Positions 48,865 through 61,380 of a stretch of DNA of 64,000 bases are shown here, piece after piece. A model generated the notes under the pieces. The model was not told where the DNA came from, did not search any database, and saw only the letters and a program-made list of their open reading frames with translations. The stretch spans positions 103,416 to 167,415 of the forward strand of contig NZ_JAICYI010000001.1 of NCBI RefSeq assembly GCF_025934275.1. Reading direction: 5' to 3'. Numbering within the stretch: the stretch's first letter is position 1; every line of letters starts with the position of its first letter. The translations under genes were made by a program, and so were the position numbers. The DNA comes from Phenylobacterium sp. (GTDB taxonomy: Bacteria > Pseudomonadota > Alphaproteobacteria > Caulobacterales > Caulobacteraceae).

Positions 48865-51012
<2,148 letters not shown>

Positions 51013-51209
51013 TTCTGCTTCTTTCTCATCCCGCGGGCGGATTCCCGGCGGGGGCGGACAGGGCGTCGGTTTTCCGAAATCCTCTCCATTCGAACAGGCC
51101 CGTGAGGATTTCGATTGAACCCTCGGCGTACGGATCGAAGGCCTTCGCCCTCGGGGCCGCCGCTTTCATCTTCCGGCCTGTCGCGGAAGAGCGGCGGAAC
51201 TGGATGGGC

Positions 51210-51479
51210 CTACCTGCGCAGGCCCAGCTTCTCGATCAGCGTCTGGTAGCGGCTTTCGTCCGACGTCTTCAGGTGATCGAGCAGTGAGCGCCGCTGGGAC
51301 ACAAGCTTCAGCAGGCCCCGGCGCGAGTGGTTGTCCTTCTTGTGGGTCTTGAAGTGCTCGGTGAGGTTGGCGATCCGTTCGGACAGGATGGCCACCTGGA
51401 CTTCCGCACTTCCCGTGTCCGCGTCGCCGCGGGCATGGGTCTTGATGAGTTCAGCCTTGCGTTCGGCCGTAATCGACAT
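51210..51479 (-). CDS. rpsO: 30S ribosomal protein S15
   Basis: The 89-residue protein starts [20 protein letters not shown] and contains [39 protein letters not shown] and [20 protein letters not shown], all S15 signatures. S15 binds the central domain of 16S rRNA. The ATG at 51479 is used; the frame is open 24 bases further but similarity begins here. Its 5' end overlaps the 3' end of truB by 29 nt, so its ribosome binding site (GGAGA, 51489-51493 on the minus strand) lies inside truB coding sequence. Confidence 0.97.
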   Translation of the reverse strand: MSITAERKAELIKTHARGDADTGSAEVQVAILSERIANLTEHFKTHKKDNHSRRGLLKLVSQRRSLLDHLKTSDESRYQTLIEKLGLRR

Positions 51480-52428
51480 CGGGTCTGTCTCCGCTCTTTT
51501 CAAGGTGGAAGACGCGCGAGGGTTCGAGCCGGCCCGCGCGCATCTCGCAGAGCGCGACCACCGAACCGCCCGCCGTGGCTGAAACGGTGCGCGAGCCGGG
51601 CTTGAGCCTGGCCTTCACCGCGTCGACCTGTCGGGGAACGAGAACGATCGATCGTCCCTGCTTCAGTCGGAAAGCGTCTTCGTCGGTCACGGCCAGCGCC
51701 GGGATGTCGTCCAGCGCGGTCTCGACCGGAAGCAGGGCCTCCGACTGGCGGGCCTTATGCCCCAAATCCTCAAGATATTCCAGCGTCACCGCCGAGGCTT
51801 CGGTGAACGCGCCCACGCGGGTGCGGCGGAGCTCGGCCACATGGCCGCAGGCGCCCAACGCCGCGGCCAGGTCGCGGACCAGGGCGCGGACGTAGGTTCC
51901 CTTGCCGCACTCGATCTCCAGCACGATGCGGTCGGCGCCCGGCGCATCCGCCACGCGGGCGGCGTGGATCACCACGGTGCGCGCTTCGAGCTGGACGGTC
52001 TCGCCGGCGCGCGCCAGGTCGTAGGCGCGCGCTCCAGCCACCTTGATCGCGGAATAAGCCGGCGGGACCTGGCGGATATCGCCCACGAACTGCGGCAGCG
52101 CGGCTGCGACCTGCTCAGGGCTCGGCCGGACCGCGGATTCCGCCAGGACAGGGCCCTCGCGATCGAGGGTCGCGGTGGTTCGGCCCCAGGCGATCTCAAA
52201 GCGGTAGGCCTTGTCGGCGTCCATCAGGAAGGGGACCGTCTTGGTCGCCTCGCCGAGCGCGATCGGCAGGATGCCCGTGGCCAGCGGATCGAGGGTTCCG
52301 GCGTGGCCCGCCTTCCGGGCGTTGAAGATCCGCCGCACGCGGCTGACCGCATGGGTGGAGGTGAGGTCGGAGGGCTTGTCGAGGTTGATCCAGCCCGAGA
52401 CCGGATCGCCCTTCCGCCGCCGCCCCAT
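51451..52428 (-). CDS. truB: tRNA pseudouridine(55) synthase TruB
   Basis: TruB makes Psi55 in the T-loop of tRNA. The 325-residue enzyme has [20 protein letters not shown] at the N-terminus, the [20 protein letters not shown] motif with catalytic Asp, then [20 protein letters not shown] and [22 protein letters not shown]-terminal PUA-like portion covers about residues 245-310. Its ATG overlaps the rbfA stop by one base (TGATG). It also overlaps rpsO by 29 nt at its 3' end. Gene order rbfA-truB-rpsO-pnp is conserved across bacteria. Confidence 0.97.
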   Translation of the reverse strand: MGRRRKGDPVSGWINLDKPSDLTSTHAVSRVRRIFNARKAGHAGTLDPLATGILPIALGEATKTVPFLMDADKAYRFEIAWGRTTATLDREGPVLAESAVRPSPEQVAAALPQFVGDIRQVPPAYSAIKVAGARAYDLARAGETVQLEARTVVIHAARVADAPGADRIVLEIECGKGTYVRALVRDLAAALGACGHVAELRRTRVGAFTEASAVTLEYLEDLGHKARQSEALLPVETALDDIPALAVTDEDAFRLKQGRSIVLVPRQVDAVKARLKPGSRTVSATAGGSVVALCEMRAGRLEPSRVFHLEKSGDRPDVDYGRTQG

Positions 52429-52946
52429 CAGTGATGCTCCCCTTCAGGGGGAGCGCCGCCAAGCGGTGAGGCGAGTTCATCCGTAGCGTCCGGGGCGTCC
52501 CCCTCCGCCCTGCGGCCATCTTCGCCTGAAGGGGAGGACAGGTCGCGTTTCACGCGCGGATCGGCGAACAGCCGGTCCATCCGCGCCGCTTCGTCGAAGC
52601 TCTGGTCGTGGACAAACTTCAGGTCCGGCGTGAACTTCAGTTCGATGGCGTGCCCCAGCCGCCCGCGCAGGAAGCGCGCATGCCGGTTCAGGCCCTCGAC
52701 CACCTCCGCGGCATGGCCGCCGCCCAGCGGCTCGACGAACACGGTGGCGTGCCGCAGGTCCGGGCTGACGCGGACCTCGGTGACGGTGACCGAGACGCCC
52801 TCCAGCGCCGGGTCGGCGATGTCCGCCTCGCGCAGGATCTCCACCAGGGCGTGGCGCACCAGCTCGCCGGCGCGAAGCTGCCGCTGCGAAGGCCCCTGCG
52901 CCTGGCTGCGCGAACGGGCCCGCGAGGAATGGGAGTGACGCGACAT
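52428..52946 (-). CDS. rbfA: 30S ribosome-binding factor RbfA with repeat-derived C-terminal tail
   Basis: RbfA helps mature the 16S 5' end and cold adaptation. The KH-fold core (about residues 18-134) has [60 protein letters not shown] and MDRLFADP. After [10 protein letters not shown] the last 35 residues ([20 protein letters not shown] and [13 protein letters not shown]) are encoded by a palindromic intergenic repeat also seen at 14711 and 24466. So the tail has no ancestral relation to RbfA. The ATG at 52946 matches the family start; the N-terminus is basic. Stop overlaps the truB ATG. Confidence 0.94.
   Translation of the reverse strand: MSRHSHSSRARSRSQAQGPSQRQLRAGELVRHALVEILREADIADPALEGVSVTVTEVRVSPDLRHATVFVEPLGGGHAAEVVEGLNRHARFLRGRLGHAIELKFTPDLKFVHDQSFDEAARMDRLFADPRVKRDLSSPSGEDGRRAEGDAPDATDELASPLGGAPPEGEHH
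52434..52536. repeat. Palindromic intergenic-type repeat inside the rbfA 3' end
   Basis: Plus-strand ends are GCTCCCCTTCAGG and CCTGAAGGGGAG, a 12-bp inverted repeat, enclosing GGGGGAGCGCCGCCAAGCGG and GTCCCCCTCCG-CCCTGCGG-CC. These align with GGGGGAGC and CCCCCTCCG-CGCTCTGCG-CCACC of the elements at 14711 and 24466. It covers nearly all codons after position 134 of rbfA and stops 5 nt before the truB start region. Confidence 0.6.
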
Positions 52947-53052
52947 GTCTCGAGCCTCTTGCCTGGAGCGCGGATCGGACGCGGCCCTCAGGGGAAGCGC
53001 GGGGCTCTAGCGCCTTACCCGCGCCCTGTCATCCCGCATTCCGCTTGGCGCC

Positions 53053-53856
53053 TCAGGCCCCCGTCCGCTCGCGGAAGAAGGCGATCACCCTCTGCTCGGC
53101 GGCCTTGGTGGGGCCGGTCTCCGCCAGGTTGACGGTCAGCACCGAGTGCGGATGGGCCAAAGGTCCGGGCGCGGCGTCCTGCGGGTCGAGCTCGATGGCC
53201 TCGAACGCATCGCCCAGCTCGCGCTTGAGGGTGTCGAATCGGCCATCGCCGACGAACGGGTCGCCGCGGAAGCGGAGCCCAAGGACCGTGAGCCCTTCCT
53301 CGGCGTGACGGCGCCGGGCGCAGGCGACTTCGGCCGGCGAGGCGTCGATCGCCGCCTCGCGGCTCGCCTTGCCCGGCCCCATCGGCAGCGGCAGCGAGGG
53401 CTGCGATAGCACCGGGGCTACCACCGCCGGCTCGGTCACCATGGCGAGCGCGAAGCCCCCGGTGAAGCACATCCCGACCGCGCCCACGCCCTTGCCGCCG
53501 CATTCGGCGTGCGCCTTGCGCGCCAGGGCCCGGAGCCAGTCCACGATCGGCGACGACTTGCCGCCCGCCCAGGCGTTGAACTCGCGCCGCACGCACATGC
53601 CGCCCAGCATGGTGAGCACGCTGCCCGGATGGGTCGCCGGGCGGCCCGGCACGCCGAACAACACCGGGCAGAACACCGTCATCCCCGCCTCCGCCACCCG
53701 GTCGGCGAACCGGATCACCAGCGGATGCAGCCCGGGCATCTCGTGGATCACGATCACCGCGGGGCCCGCGCCGCGCCGATAGACCTCGCGGGTCCAGCGG
53801 CCGTCGTCGAACCGGAACTTCTCGTAATCCGACAACGCGGCTTCGTGGCTCATCAT
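53053..53856 (-). CDS. Dienelactone hydrolase-family alpha/beta hydrolase
   Basis: The 267-residue protein keeps the dienelactone hydrolase catalytic set: Glu39 in VIHEMPGL, Cys130 in VGMCFTGGFA (nucleophile), an Asp in LRFRGDPFVGD and His in PLAHPHSVLT. Its true substrate is unknown; many family members act on esters or lactones unrelated to chlorocatechol breakdown. Two ATGs (53856, 53853) could serve. It is transcribed on the minus strand with no operon partner close by except the DUF2939 lipoprotein gene 31 nt upstream in the same direction. Confidence 0.9.
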   Translation of the reverse strand: MMSHEAALSDYEKFRFDDGRWTREVYRRGAGPAVIVIHEMPGLHPLVIRFADRVAEAGMTVFCPVLFGVPGRPATHPGSVLTMLGGMCVRREFNAWAGGKSSPIVDWLRALARKAHAECGGKGVGAVGMCFTGGFALAMVTEPAVVAPVLSQPSLPLPMGPGKASREAAIDASPAEVACARRRHAEEGLTVLGLRFRGDPFVGDGRFDTLKRELGDAFEAIELDPQDAAPGPLAHPHSVLTVNLAETGPTKAAEQRVIAFFRERTGA

Positions 53857-53887
53857 CGCCTCCCGTCCGGACGGCGAGCTTAGAGCC

Positions 53888-54382
53888 TCACAGCTTCAGG
53901 CGCAGGTCGGAAATCTGGCCCTCGAAGCCGGTGAGCTTCCAGACGCCCTGCTCCTTGGTGAACACCAGCACGCAGGGTCCGTCCTTCTTCTTGACCGCGC
54001 AGACGCGGCCGTCGGGCAGGGGCTTCAAGGCGCCGGCGATGGCCATCGGGCCGGGGATCCGGGCCTGGTCGGAATAGCCGTACTGCCGCGCCACCAGCTT
54101 GAAGACGCCGGGCTGGACGAGCGTGTCGCCCGCGAACTCCGCAAGCCCCGGGGCCAGCAGGCTCGCGATGTCGCCGTAGCGCTTCGACGCCCGTTGCTCG
54201 ATCGTGGCCTCGATGGCCCGCTTCAGCGCCGGCCGGTCGACATGGGCGTCGAACGCCTGCTGGTCATCGTCGCGGATCGCCAGCAGCAACGCATGCACGT
54301 CGTTCGCCGCATCCAGCCGCTGCATCGAGGCGCACGCCGCGAGACTCGCGGCGGCCAGGGCGATCAGGATCGGGCGGCGCAT
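53888..54382 (-). CDS. DUF2939-family lipoprotein
   Basis: The 164-residue protein has a lipoprotein signal (ILIALAAASLAAC, Cys17) and DUF2939 sequence: DVHALLLAIRDDDQQAFDAH, VDRPALKRAIEATI, then GVFKLVARQYGYSDQARI and RVCAVKKKDGPCVLVF. It is a paralogue of the lipoprotein at 14817-15320. Function is unknown. It lies 31 nt before the dienelactone hydrolase gene on the same strand and diverges from the MoxR operon. Length and motif order fit the family well. Confidence 0.82.
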   Translation of the reverse strand: MRRPILIALAAASLAACASMQRLDAANDVHALLLAIRDDDQQAFDAHVDRPALKRAIEATIEQRASKRYGDIASLLAPGLAEFAGDTLVQPGVFKLVARQYGYSDQARIPGPMAIAGALKPLPDGRVCAVKKKDGPCVLVFTKEQGVWKLTGFEGQISDLRLKL

Positions 54383-54531
54383 CGCATCATCCCAGCAGGG
54401 CCCGAACTCTACCGCAAGATCGCGGCCAGATCACGACCGGCATCGCCCTCTCCGCGCATCGCGCTTCGCAGTCAACCTGCGCCCTGCTAGCGTCGGAGCC
54501 GCGACTCACGGGGGCGCGCCGGAGCAGGACT

Positions 54532-55152
54532 TTGACGGCGGTTGCGATCGCGGCGGACCTGGACGAGGCCAAGCTCGCGGCGGCGCACCGCGCCCTGCTG
54601 GCGACGCGCGGCCTGCAATTCGATTTCGCCGCCGTGCCGATCCCGGAGCCGCCCGGCTGGCTCGAGCCGCTGCTGCGTGCGTTGGCGGTGGCCGTCCCGG
54701 TCCTGAAGTACGTCTTCTGGGGCGGGGTGATCGTCGGCGTCGTCTGGCTCCTGTGGATCGCGCTCAGGGACCTGGTCCCGGTGCGCTATCGCCGCCGGAA
54801 GGCCGCCACCTCGCCGGCCGACTGGCGGCCGGAGGCTGCGCAGGCCCGCGCGCTGCTGGAAGACGCCGACGCGCTGGCCCGCGCCGGCGAGTTCGCCGAA
54901 GCCATCCACCTGCTGCTGTTCCGCTCGATCGAGGACATCGCCGCCAAGCGCGCGGGCGCGGTCCCTTCGGCGCTCACCAGCCGCGAGATCGTGGTCCGCA
55001 CGCCGATGCCGGAGACCGCGCGCGCCGCGTTCGCGCGCATCGCCGAGGTCGTCGAGCGCACTTTCTTCGGCGGACGCGCCGCCGGCGAGGCCGACTTCCG
55101 GCAGGCGCGCGGCGACTACGAGGCCTTCGCCTTCGCCGAGGACTGGCAGTGA
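54532..55152 (+). CDS. DUF4129 membrane protein (MoxR operon)
   Basis: The 206-residue protein has one membrane helix (about 60-80: LKYVFWGGVIVGVVWLLWIA), then a cytoplasmic DUF4129 domain: ARALLEDADALARAGEFAEA, IHLLLFRSIEDIAAKRAGAV, PSALTSREIV and FFGGRAAGEADFRQARGDYE. Such proteins accompany MoxR/DUF58 clusters and resemble transglutaminase-linked C-terminal domains. TTG at 54532 is the start, with GGAGCAGG about 6 nt upstream. It overlaps the next gene (GTGA). Its function is unknown. Confidence 0.85.
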   Translation: MTAVAIAADLDEAKLAAAHRALLATRGLQFDFAAVPIPEPPGWLEPLLRALAVAVPVLKYVFWGGVIVGVVWLLWIALRDLVPVRYRRRKAATSPADWRPEAAQARALLEDADALARAGEFAEAIHLLLFRSIEDIAAKRAGAVPSALTSREIVVRTPMPETARAAFARIAEVVERTFFGGRAAGEADFRQARGDYEAFAFAEDWQ

Positions 55153-56373
55153 CCGCCGGGACACAGTCGCCAGCGTCTGTCGCCTCCGGCTTCTCGCCCC
55201 GCGCGGTGCTGGCGCTTGTCCTGATCGGCGTGGTCGCCTTCGCCGGGCTGTCGGTGCTGGCGGTCTATGCGCCGGACCTGCGCGCCGGATCCGACGGCGG
55301 GGCGCATGCGCTGTCGTCCTCCGCGGTCGGCTTCCGCGGCGCGACCATCCTGCTCAAGGCCCTCGGCGAGCCCGTCGTCCTCAACCGCACCCTGCCCAGG
55401 CCCACCCAGCACGTGAGCGCAAGCGCGCTCCTTGTGCTCACGCCCGGCCCGATGACGGCGCCCCACGAGCTGAACGCCTTCTCCGACTATTCGCATCTGC
55501 TGATCGTCATGCCGAAGTGGCTGGCGATGCCGGATCCGGAGCAGCCGCGGTTCGTGAAGAAGACGGGCGTGCTGGAGGATCGGGGCTGGTCCAGGCGCCT
55601 GCTCTCGCCGTTCGCGCCCTCGACCACGCTGCGCCAGCGCCCCGGGTGGTCGCGGCCGGTGTTGCTCGCCGCCGGCCAGCCGTTCGCCTCCGGCCGCGTC
55701 CTGCCGCTCGGCCGCATCGACCGGTTGCAGACCCTTGCGGGCCCGGAGTGGGTCCCGGTGCTCACCGACGAGACCGGCGGGGTCGTGCTGGCGCACGCGC
55801 ACGCTCACCCCGACGTCTTCGTGCTTGCCGACCCTGACCTTCTCAACAACCAGGGCCTCGCCCAACTCGCCAACGCGCGCGGCGGCGTCGCGGTGATCGA
55901 GGCGCTGAAGGGGAGCGCCGTGGTGTTCGACGTCACCCTGCAAGGCTTCGCCCGCACGCAGAGCCTCGGCAAGCTGCTCCTCGAGCCGCCCTGGCTCGCC
56001 GCCACCATCTGCGCGGCCGCGGCGGGCGTGCTGATGTTCCTGCACGCGCTGGCCCGTTTCGGCCCGGCGCACGAGGGCGGCCGCGCCATCGCGCTCGGCT
56101 CCGGCGCGCTGGTCGACAATTCGGCGGGCCTTGTGCGGCTGGCGCGCAAGGAGGCGGCGCTCGCGCCGCGCTACGTCGACCTCGCGAAGGCGCTGGTGGT
56201 CCGCGCGGCGGGCAGCGACGGCGCGGACGCCGAACTCCGGCTGGAAGCCCTGGCCCGCCGGCGCGGCCTGGAGCCGCCCGACGTGCTCGCCGCCGAGGCC
56301 GCGCGCGCCGCGACACCGGACGACGTGCTCGCAGTCGGCCGCAAGCTCTATCGCTGGAGACGGGAGATGACGC

Positions 56374-56387
<14 letters not shown>
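55149..56387 (+). CDS. DUF4350 membrane protein (MoxR operon)
   Basis: The 412-residue protein has an N-terminal membrane helix ([23 protein letters not shown]), a periplasmic DUF4350 domain resembling GldG-type/ThuA-like folds ([54 protein letters not shown]), a second helix (about 290: [20 protein letters not shown]) and a cytoplasmic tail rich in Arg. GTG start overlaps the DUF4129 stop; its end overlaps the moxR start by 14 nt. The role is unknown. Confidence 0.85.
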
Positions 56388-57329
<942 letters not shown>

Positions 57330-57330
<1 letters not shown>

Positions 57331-58643
57331 TGACGCTATACCCGACCCGCCGGGCGATCGTGCTGATGGCCTCGGGCGCGCTTCCGGCGCTCCTCGTTGG
57401 CCTGGCCGCGCCGCAGGCGTGGCTCGTCGCCGCCGCCTGGGTGCTGGTGATCGCCGCCGTGATCCTCGCCGACCTCGCGCTCGCGGTCCCGCCGCAAGCC
57501 CTGACCCTGGAGCTGGAGGTCCCTGGCGCCATGGGCGTCGGGCGCGCCGCACCGCTGGGCGTGGAGGTCCGCTTCGAGGCCGCCGCTCCGCGGGCGCTGG
57601 AGCTCGCGGTCGCGGGCGACGAGCGGCTGCAGGCGCATCCGGCGCGCCAGCGGTTGGCCACCGTCGCCGGGCGCGCCGCCGCGGCGCTGACGCTGGCGCC
57701 CCGCCGACGCGGCGAGAGCCGCCTCGGCGGCGTCTGGCTTCGCTGGACCGGTCCGCTGGGCCTCGTCTGGCGTCAGCGCGCCGAGGCGCCGGAGGCCGTG
57801 ATCGCGATCACCCCCGACATCCAGGGCGTCAAGAACGAGGCGCTCCGGCTGTTCTCGCGCGATGCGCCGTTCGGGCAGAAGGCCCAGCTCGATCTCGGCG
57901 AGGGGGCCGAGTTCCACGCCCTCAAGGAGTTCCAGACCGGCATGGACCTGCGCTCCATCGACTGGAAGCAGAGCGCGCGCCACGGCGAGCTGGTCGGACG
58001 GGAGTACCGGGTCGAGCGCAACCATCAGGTCGTGCTCGCCCTCGACAGCGGCCGGCTGATGAGTGCGCCCGTCGCCGGCGAACCGCGCATCGACCACGCG
58101 ATCAACGCCGCCCTGCTGCTGGCTTTCACCAGCCTCAAGCTCGGCGACCGCGTGGGCCTGTTCGCCTTCGATTCCCGCCCGCGCGTGGCGAGCGGGCTGG
58201 CCGCAGGGGCGCGCGCCTTCGGCCTCATCCAGCGGCTGGCGGCGGGCATCGACTACTCCACGGAGGAGACCAACTTCACCCTGGCGCTGACCAGCCTTTC
58301 CGGCCAGTTGAGCCGCCGCGCCCTGGTGGTCGTCTTCACTGACTTCGTCGACGCCACCTCCGCCGAGCTGATGGTCGAGAACGTGGCCCGCCTCACCCGC
58401 ACCCACCTGGTGCTGTTCGTGACCTTCCGCGACGAGGAGCTGGAAGCCCTCGTCACCGCCGAGCCGCAGAGCGCCGACGACGTCTCCCGGGCGGTGATCG
58501 CCCACGCCCTGCTGCGGCAGCGCGAGGTGGTGATCGGGCGGCTGCGGCGGATCGGCGTCGAGGTGGTCGAGGCGAGCGCCTCCGGCGTCGGCCCGGCGCT
58601 GGTCAACGCCTATTTCGAGATCAAGCGGCGGGAGCTCCTCTGA
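57330..58643 (+). CDS. DUF58 domain protein (vWA-like MoxR partner)
   Basis: The 437-residue protein has two N-terminal membrane helices (IVLMASGALPALLVGLAAPQ, AWLVAAAWVLVIAAVILADL), then a beta-rich part and the DUF58 signature GAEFHALKEFQTGMDLRSID followed by WKQSARHGELVGREY. A vWA-like fold with VVLALDSGRLM in place of the MIDAS start and VVVFTDFVDATSAELM ends it. It is the usual MoxR partner. Its ATG overlaps the moxR stop (TGATG), and its own stop overlaps the SpoIIM-like start in the same way. Confidence 0.94.
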
Positions 58644-59641
58644 TGGCCGAGCTGCAGCTGAAGAGCGCCCGTTTCCGCGCCGAGCGCGAAGCCGAATGGC
58701 GCCGCCTGGAGAGCCTGCTCGCCAAGGGCCAGGCCGGGGCGGGCCGGCTCCGACCCGACGAGCTGCTTGAGATGCCGCTGCTCTATCGACAGGCGCTCTC
58801 GTCGCTTTCGGTGGCTCGCTCGATCTCCCTTGATCGCGGGCTCGTGCAGTATCTCGAGAGCCTCTGCGCGCGGGCCTACTTCTTCGTCTATGGCCCGCGC
58901 ACCCGCGCGCTCGAGCGGCTCACCCGCTTCTTCGCTCGCGACTGGCCGCAGGCCGTGCGCAGCCTCTGGCGCGAGACGCTCGCGGGCGGGCTGATCGGCG
59001 CGGTTGCAGGGGCCTCGGCCTATGTCCTCGTGCGGCAGGATCCGGACTGGTTCTACGGCCTGGTGCCGGGCGCGCTGGCGAGCGGCCGCGATCCCGCCGC
59101 CTCCACGGCCTTCCTGCGCCAGACCCTCTACGGCGGCGGCCACGGCGCCCACCAGGGGCTGGATCTGCTCGCCACCTTCCTGTTCACCCACAACGCCCAG
59201 CTGGCTCTGTTCGCCTTTGCGCTGGGCTTCGCGCTCTGCCTGCCGACGGCGGGGCTGCTCGCCTACAACGGCGCGACGCTCGGGGCCTTCGTCGCCCTCT
59301 TCGCTGCGCGCGGCCTGGGGTTCCAGGCGGTTGGCTGGCTGATGATCCACGGGGTGACCGAGCTGTTCGCGGTGACTCTCGCGGGCTCCGCCGGACTGTC
59401 GGTCGGCTGGGCCGTCTGCTTCCCGGGCGAGCGGAGCCGGCTCGACGCCGCCGTCCAGGCCGGACGCCGCGGCGCGCTGGTCATGATCGGGGTCGTCGTC
59501 ATGCTGTTCGCAGCCGCGCTCCTGGAAGGCTTTGCGCGTCAGCTCGTGCAGGCCGATCTCGGACGCTACGCCATCGCCGCGGCGAGCGGCCTCGCCTGGG
59601 CGGCCTACTTCTACTGGCCGCGGCGGAGCCGCCCCGCGTGA
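58643..59641 (+). CDS. Stage II sporulation protein M (SpoIIM)-like membrane protein
   Basis: The 332-residue protein has a basic cytoplasmic N-terminal part (about 1-105, LLEMPLLYRQALSSLSVARS) and five or six helices after it: TLAGGLIGAVAGASAYVLV, then FLFTHNAQLALFAFALGFA, and the SpoIIM motif region HGVTELFAVTLAGSAGLSVG. This organism group does not sporulate, so the name reflects family only; the gene is a common member of MoxR/RDD operons. Overlaps both neighbours by 1-4 nt. Confidence 0.88.
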   Translation: MAELQLKSARFRAEREAEWRRLESLLAKGQAGAGRLRPDELLEMPLLYRQALSSLSVARSISLDRGLVQYLESLCARAYFFVYGPRTRALERLTRFFARDWPQAVRSLWRETLAGGLIGAVAGASAYVLVRQDPDWFYGLVPGALASGRDPAASTAFLRQTLYGGGHGAHQGLDLLATFLFTHNAQLALFAFALGFALCLPTAGLLAYNGATLGAFVALFAARGLGFQAVGWLMIHGVTELFAVTLAGSAGLSVGWAVCFPGERSRLDAAVQAGRRGALVMIGVVVMLFAAALLEGFARQLVQADLGRYAIAAASGLAWAAYFYWPRRSRPA

Positions 59642-60531
59642 GGAGCCCGATCGCCGCGCTGCGGGCGCCTCGCTCGACCCCCGCGCCGGCCGGGCCGCGC
59701 CCGTTCGTCACGCCCGAGGGCGTGGACCTGCGGCTCGCCGCGGCCGCGTACGCCGACCGCCTGAGCGCCTTTGTCCTGGACGCGTTGATCATCGTGGGCG
59801 TGCTGATCGGCTTCACGATCCTGGCTTTCGTCGCCGCTTGGGGCTTCCGCAATGTCACGATCGGCGCGGACGGCGCGTTCATCATCTGGCTGTTGGGCGC
59901 CTTCCTGCTCCGCAACGGCTACTTCATCGCTTTCGAGGTCGGGCCCCACGCGGCGACCCCCGGCAAGCGGCTGGTCGGGCTGCGGGTCATCGCCCGCGAC
60001 GGCGGCCGGCTCACCGCCGACGCCGTCGTCGCGCGCAACGTCATGCGCGAGCTGGAGATCTTCCTGCCCGCCTCCTTCCTCCTGGCCCGCGGCCAGGGCG
60101 TCGACGCCGAACTGATCGGGCTCGGCGGCGTGGTCTGGAGCGGCGTCTTCGTGCTGTTCCCGCTGTTCAACCGCGACCGCCTGCGGCTGGGCGACGTCGC
60201 GGCCGGCACCATGGTGGTCAAGGCGCCGAAGGTGACGCTTCCGCCCGAGCTCGTCGCCGAGCGCGCGGTGGACGACCTGGTCTTCAGCGAGGCCCAGGTC
60301 GACGCCTATGGCATCAAGGAGCTGCAGGTGCTTGAGCAGGTGCTCCGCCGTGGCGACCGCCGGACCATGGCCGACGTGGCGCGCCGCATCCGCGTCAAGA
60401 TCGCCTGGGACGGGCCGACCGACATCCCCGACCGCAGCTTCCTCAGCGCCTATTACGCGGCCCTGCGCGCCCGCCTCGAGGCCCGCGCCCTCTTCGGCCA
60501 CCGCCGGCAGGACAAGTTCGACCGGCCTTAG
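59638..60531 (+). CDS. RDD-family membrane protein with extended cytoplasmic tail
   Basis: The 297-residue protein has the RDD core: ADRLSAFVLDALIIVGVLIG (with the Arg-Asp pattern), a second helix FIIWLLGAFLLRNGYFIAFE, and ATPGKRLVGLRVIARDGGRL, the conserved loop. After residue 190 a soluble tail (about 105 residues, charged) has no recognised domain. GTG start at 59638 overlaps the SpoIIM-like stop. It is the sixth and last gene of the MoxR operon. The stop interleaves with the converging membrane-protein gene in TTAG at 60528-60531. Confidence 0.88.
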   Translation: MRSPIAALRAPRSTPAPAGPRPFVTPEGVDLRLAAAAYADRLSAFVLDALIIVGVLIGFTILAFVAAWGFRNVTIGADGAFIIWLLGAFLLRNGYFIAFEVGPHAATPGKRLVGLRVIARDGGRLTADAVVARNVMRELEIFLPASFLLARGQGVDAELIGLGGVVWSGVFVLFPLFNRDRLRLGDVAAGTMVVKAPKVTLPPELVAERAVDDLVFSEAQVDAYGIKELQVLEQVLRRGDRRTMADVARRIRVKIAWDGPTDIPDRSFLSAYYAALRARLEARALFGHRRQDKFDRP

Positions 60532-61301
60532 TCGAACACCGCCGCCAGGCTTTCCCCGCCGGCGCCGTCCTTCAGTTGGCGCAGCTCGGCATAGAGCACG
60601 GCCAGGCCGGTATAGGTGATGGCGCTGAAGATGATGCTGATCAGCACTGTGGTCAGCAGCCGCATGGGCGAGAACAGCTGGCCCGACGCCAGGGCCGCCA
60701 CATTGAAGAAGCCCAGGAGGGAGTCGATGATCATCAGCACCACGAAGACGATCGCGAAAAGGCCGAAGATGCGCCAACGGTTGTTGCGCGTCAGCTCGGC
60801 GCTGCGACCCCAGGCCTGGAACATGCCGATCGGTTCGGCCACCAAGGCCGGTCCCGTCACGCACCACATGGTCGCCAGGAACAGTCCTGGCACGATCAGC
60901 AGGAAGCATCCGAAGACGACGGCGATCACGGTCAGCAGGTTCACGATGAACAGCGGCAAGAACAAGCGCAGGCCGCGCGCCGCGATTTCGCCCAAGCTCA
61001 CCTGACGTCCGCTCGCCTCAGAAAAGGCCACGAAGAAGAGGCAGACGGCCAGGTACGATCCCACGAAGATCCCGATCGTCAGCCGGAACCAATAGGCGAC
61101 GGTGGAGAGTTGATTGAGAGCCGCGACGCCGCCCCTGACCGCGCTGCGCATGAAGTAGAGATTCGCCACGGCGGGCAGCCCCGCCAGGACGAGCGTGAGG
61201 CCGAAGATCAACAGCCCTCGCGTTCGCAATACGCTGAACGTCTGGGCGATCACCCTTCCGATATCGAGCTTGCGCTCGCCAACGTCCGCAATCGCCGCCA
61301 C
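60528..61301 (-). CDS. YciC/GDPD-membrane-domain-like integral membrane protein
   Basis: The 257-residue protein has about six helices with a polar N-terminal segment (VAAIADVGERKLDIGRVIAQ): FSVLRTRGLLIFGLTLVLAG, FRLTIGIFVGSYLAVCLFFV, LFLPLFIVNLLTVIAVVFGC, LLIVPGLFLATMWCVTGPAL. The LxVPGxxLxxxWxxxxPxLV pattern is that of the YciC and glycerophosphodiester phosphodiesterase membrane-domain group. The frame is open to 61421, but a GTG at 61301 with GGGAGGG 6-8 nt upstream is preferred and leaves room for the divergent GNAT promoter. Function is unknown. Confidence 0.82.
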   Translation of the reverse strand: MAAIADVGERKLDIGRVIAQTFSVLRTRGLLIFGLTLVLAGLPAVANLYFMRSAVRGGVAALNQLSTVAYWFRLTIGIFVGSYLAVCLFFVAFSEASGRQVSLGEIAARGLRLFLPLFIVNLLTVIAVVFGCFLLIVPGLFLATMWCVTGPALVAEPIGMFQAWGRSAELTRNNRWRIFGLFAIVFVVLMIIDSLLGFFNVAALASGQLFSPMRLLTTVLISIIFSAITYTGLAVLYAELRQLKDGAGGESLAAVFD

Positions 61302-61380
61302 CTTGGTCCCTCCCACAACCTTTGAGGGCAGAGCTAAACATGCGTCGCGGGGGCTGTCGATCAGCGGTATGCGAAGGCTC

